From assembly GCA_032622095.1 (NCBI GenBank), contig CP136062.1, forward strand, positions 3,844,001-3,908,000: a stretch of 64,000 nucleotides of DNA, read 5' to 3'. Position 1 is the stretch's first letter. Every line of letters begins with the position of its first letter. Positions 61,701-64,000 of the stretch are shown in pieces. Source of the stretch: Siphonodentalium dalli. Lineage: Eukaryota > Mollusca > Scaphopoda > Gadilida > Siphonodentaliidae. The notes under the pieces were generated by a model. It saw nothing but the letters and a program-made list of their open reading frames with translations, ran no database searches and was not told the DNA's origin. Both the position numbers and the translations under genes were made by a program.

Positions 61701-62626
61701 TTAGCGAAGACCGAAACAAATATATCAAAGCTTAACAACAGTCGTCATTAGCGAAGACCGAAACAAATATATCAAAGCTTAACAACAGTCGTCATTAGCG
61801 AAGACCGAAACAAATATATCAAAGCTTAACAACATTAGCGAAGACCGAAACAAATATATCCAAAGCTTAACAACAGTCGTCATTAGCGAAGACCGAAACA
61901 AATATATCAAAGCTTAACAACAATTGTCATTAGCGAAGACCGAAACATATATATCAAAGCTTAACAACAGTCGTCATTAGCGAAGACCGAAACAAATATA
62001 TCAAAGCTTAACAACAGTCGTCATTAGCGAAGACCGAAACAAATATATCAAAGCTTAACAACAGTCGTCATTAGCGAAGACCGAAACAAATATATCAAAG
62101 CTTAACAACAGTCGTCATTAGCGAAGACCGAAACAAATATATCAAAGCTTAACAACAGTCGTCATTAGCGAAGACCGAAACATATATATCAAAGCTTAAC
62201 AACAGTCGTCATTAGCGAAGACCGAAACAAATATATCAAAGCTTAACAACAGTCGTCATTAGCGAAGACCGAAACATATATATCAAAGCTTAACAACAGT
62301 CGTCATTAGCGAAGACCGAAACAAATATATCAAAGCTTAACAACAATTGTCATTAGCGAAGACCGAAACATATATATCAAAGCTTAACAACAGTCGTCAT
62401 TAGCGAAGACCGAAACAAATATATCAAAGCTTAACAACAGTCGTCATTAGCGAAGACCGAAACAAATATATCAAAGCTTAACAACAGTTGTCATTAGCGA
62501 AGACCGAAACAAATATATCAAAGCTTAACAACAGTCGTCATTAGCGAAGACCGAAACATATATATCAAAGCTTAACAACAGTCGTCATTAGCGAAGACCG
62601 AAACAAATATATCAAAGCTTAACAAC
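58762..62626. repeat. higher-order satellite unit B, 3865 bp, 83 monomers
   Basis: Short pairs at 58762, 59596 and 61558 and the rare variants at 60906 and 60990 are each displaced by exactly 3865 bp from unit A. The match breaks near 62615, where unit A continues into a short monomer but this unit reads AACAACAATTGTC. After it the array (62627-64000) has only full-length monomers. Confidence 0.88.
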
Positions 62627-64000
62627 AATTGTCATTAGCGAAGACCGAAACATATATATCAAAGCTTAACAACAGTCGTCATTAGCGAAGACCGAAACAA
62701 ATATATCAAAGCTTAACAACAGTCGTCATTAGCGAAGACCGAAACAAATATATCAAAGCTTAACAACAGTTGTCATTAGCGAAGACCGAAACAAATATAT
62801 CAAAGCTTAACAACAGTCGTCATTAGCGAAGACCGAAACATATATATCAAAGCTTAACAACAGTCGTCATTAGCGAAGACCGAAACAAATATATCAAAGC
62901 TTAACAACAGTCGTCATTAGCGAAGACCGAAACAAATATATCAAAGCTTAACAACAGTTGTCATTAGCGAAGACCGAAACAAATATATCAAAGCTTAACA
63001 ACAGTCGTCATTAGCGAAGACCGAAACAAATATATCAAAGCTTAACAACAGTCGTCATTAGCGAAGACCGAAACAAATATATCAAAGCTTAACAACAGTC
63101 GTCATTAGCGAAGACCGAAACAAATATATCAAAGCTTAACAACAGTCGTCATTAGCGAAGACCGAAACAAATATATCAAAGCTTAACAACAGTTGTCATT
63201 AGCGAAGACCGAAACAAATATATCAAAGCTTAACAACAGTCGTCATTAGCGAAGACCGAAACAAATATATCAAAGCTTAACAACAGTCGTCATTAGCGAA
63301 GACCGAAACAAATATATCAAAGCTTAACAACAGTTGTCATTAGCGAAGACCGAAACAAATATATCAAAGCTTAACAACAGTCGTCATTAGCGAAGACCGA
63401 AACAAATATATCAAAGCTTAACAACAGTCGTCATTAGCGAAGACCGAAACAAATATATCAAAGCTTAACAACAGTCGTCATTAGCGAAGACCGAAACAAA
63501 TATATCAAAGCTTAACAACAGTTGTCATTAGCGAAGACCGAAACAAATATATCAAAGCTTAACAACAGTCGTCATTAGCGAAGACCGAAACAAATATATC
63601 AAAGCTTAACAACAGTCGTCATTAGCGAAGACCGAAACAAATATATCAAAGCTTAACAACAGTTGTCATTAGCGAAGACCGAAACAAATATATCAAAGCT
63701 TAACAACAGTCGTCATTAGCGAAGACCGAAACAAATATATCAAAGCTTAACAACAGTCGTCATTAGCGAAGACCGAAACAAATATATCAAAGCTTAACAA
63801 CAGTCGTCATTAGCGAAGACCGAAACAAATATATCAAAGCTTAACAACAGTTGTCATTAGCGAAGACCGAAACAAATATATCAAAGCTTAACAACAGTTG
63901 TCATTAGCGAAGACCGAAACAAATATATCAAAGCTTAACAACAGTTGTCATTAGCGAAGACCGAAACAAATATATCAAAGCTTAACAACAGTTGTCATTA

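Larger units (their letters stand above)
50164..64000. repeat. satellite array, 47-bp monomer, ~296 copies, runs off the window
   Basis: Monomers begin GCTTAACAAC and contain GTCGTCATTAGCGAAGACC, then GAAAC and an A/T-rich end; consecutive GCTTAAC marks are 47 bp apart from 50164 onward. Four common variants occur: A(A/T)ATATAT after GAAAC; GTCGTC, GTTGTC or AATTGTC before ATTAGCG; CAACGCTT for CAAAGCTT; and a 41-bp form lacking AGTCGTC with CCAAAGCTT. Sixteen short monomers occur in eight pairs. Because 47 is not a multiple of three and stops occur in all frames, there is no coding capacity. The left junction is abrupt (TCCAACGCTTAAC). Satellites of this kind are typical of heterochromatin, near centromeres or telomeres; location here is unknown. 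Confidence 0.97.

Noticed and set aside
50164-64000. CRISPR array
   Set aside because: Repeats are directly adjacent 47-bp monomers with no unique spacers, and the context is eukaryotic.
50164-64000. Hammerhead ribozyme in the satellite (CGAAAC resembles the conserved GAAAC)
   Set aside because: The required CUGANGA core is absent on both strands of the monomer (the nearest is CTAATGA on the minus strand, wrongly placed).
50164-64000. CENP-B box in the satellite
   Set aside because: TTCGGTCTTCGC on the minus strand shares the TTCG start but lacks the fixed A and CGGG positions.
1-64000. Prokaryotic operon, phage or viral gene cluster
   Set aside because: No dense coding, no ribosome binding sites, no structural or replication proteins of viruses; the DNA is typical of animal intergenic sequence.

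Overview
The window looks like nuclear DNA of a marine invertebrate, most likely a mollusc (bivalve or gastropod). This is an inference. It rests on an AT-rich background with very many self-complementary ACATGTACATGTA-type motifs, a tRNA-headed SINE whose tail reads ACGACGTTAAACCCTCAA, many decayed short elements, one intronless-in-CDS fucosyltransferase gene with a 5'-UTR splice acceptor, and a long satellite array. There are no bacterial features such as operons, Shine-Dalgarno sites or rho-independent terminators. No rRNA gene, intact tRNA gene or CRISPR array is visible.

Only one convincing protein gene is present: an alpha-1,3-fucosyltransferase of family GT10 on the minus strand (about 15758-16945). 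A short open stretch at 14013-14333 (minus) reads like protein but is broken upstream and is not recognised. Everything else is intergenic DNA built from repeats.

Layout. 1-6.9 kb is plain AT-rich intergenic DNA with fragments of dispersed elements. 6.9-13.3 kb is a repeat cluster. Its centrepiece is a 2.57-kb fold-back element (7759-10326) carrying two opposed arrays of decayed C2H2 zinc-finger sequence, inserted in one copy of a repeat whose second copy (11414-12150) keeps the empty site. 14.4-14.9 kb is a TTAA-flanked MITE. 15.7-17 kb is the fucosyltransferase. 17.4-19 kb holds two degenerate minisatellites. 20.4-22.6 kb holds short tandem repeats and a SINE. 26.6-28.6 kb is an inverted-plus-tandem repeat with a TATA/initiator-like stretch. 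29.4-30.3 kb is a 209-bp tandem repeat. 34.5-35.9 kb is a ~160-bp tandem repeat. 37.6-49.2 kb is a tandem cluster of one long element, bounded by TAACGTT direct repeats and itself hit by two younger insertions: a GC-rich palindromic MITE (39217-39665) and a ~4.0-kb element with CACT-type ends (40592-44624).

From 50164 to the end of the window the DNA is an uninterrupted satellite of a 47-bp monomer, about 296 copies. It has a higher-order structure: short 41-bp variant monomers occur in pairs 276 bp apart, and three such pairs define an 83-monomer superunit of exactly 3865 bp, present twice in succession, with a shorter 68-monomer relative before them. The array runs off the right edge.

The strongest leads are the 3865-bp higher-order repeat, the zinc-finger-derived fold-back element with its filled/empty site pair, the nested insertions in the 37.6-49.2 kb cluster, and the fucosyltransferase that keeps its catalytic residues but has lost the usual FENS sequence.
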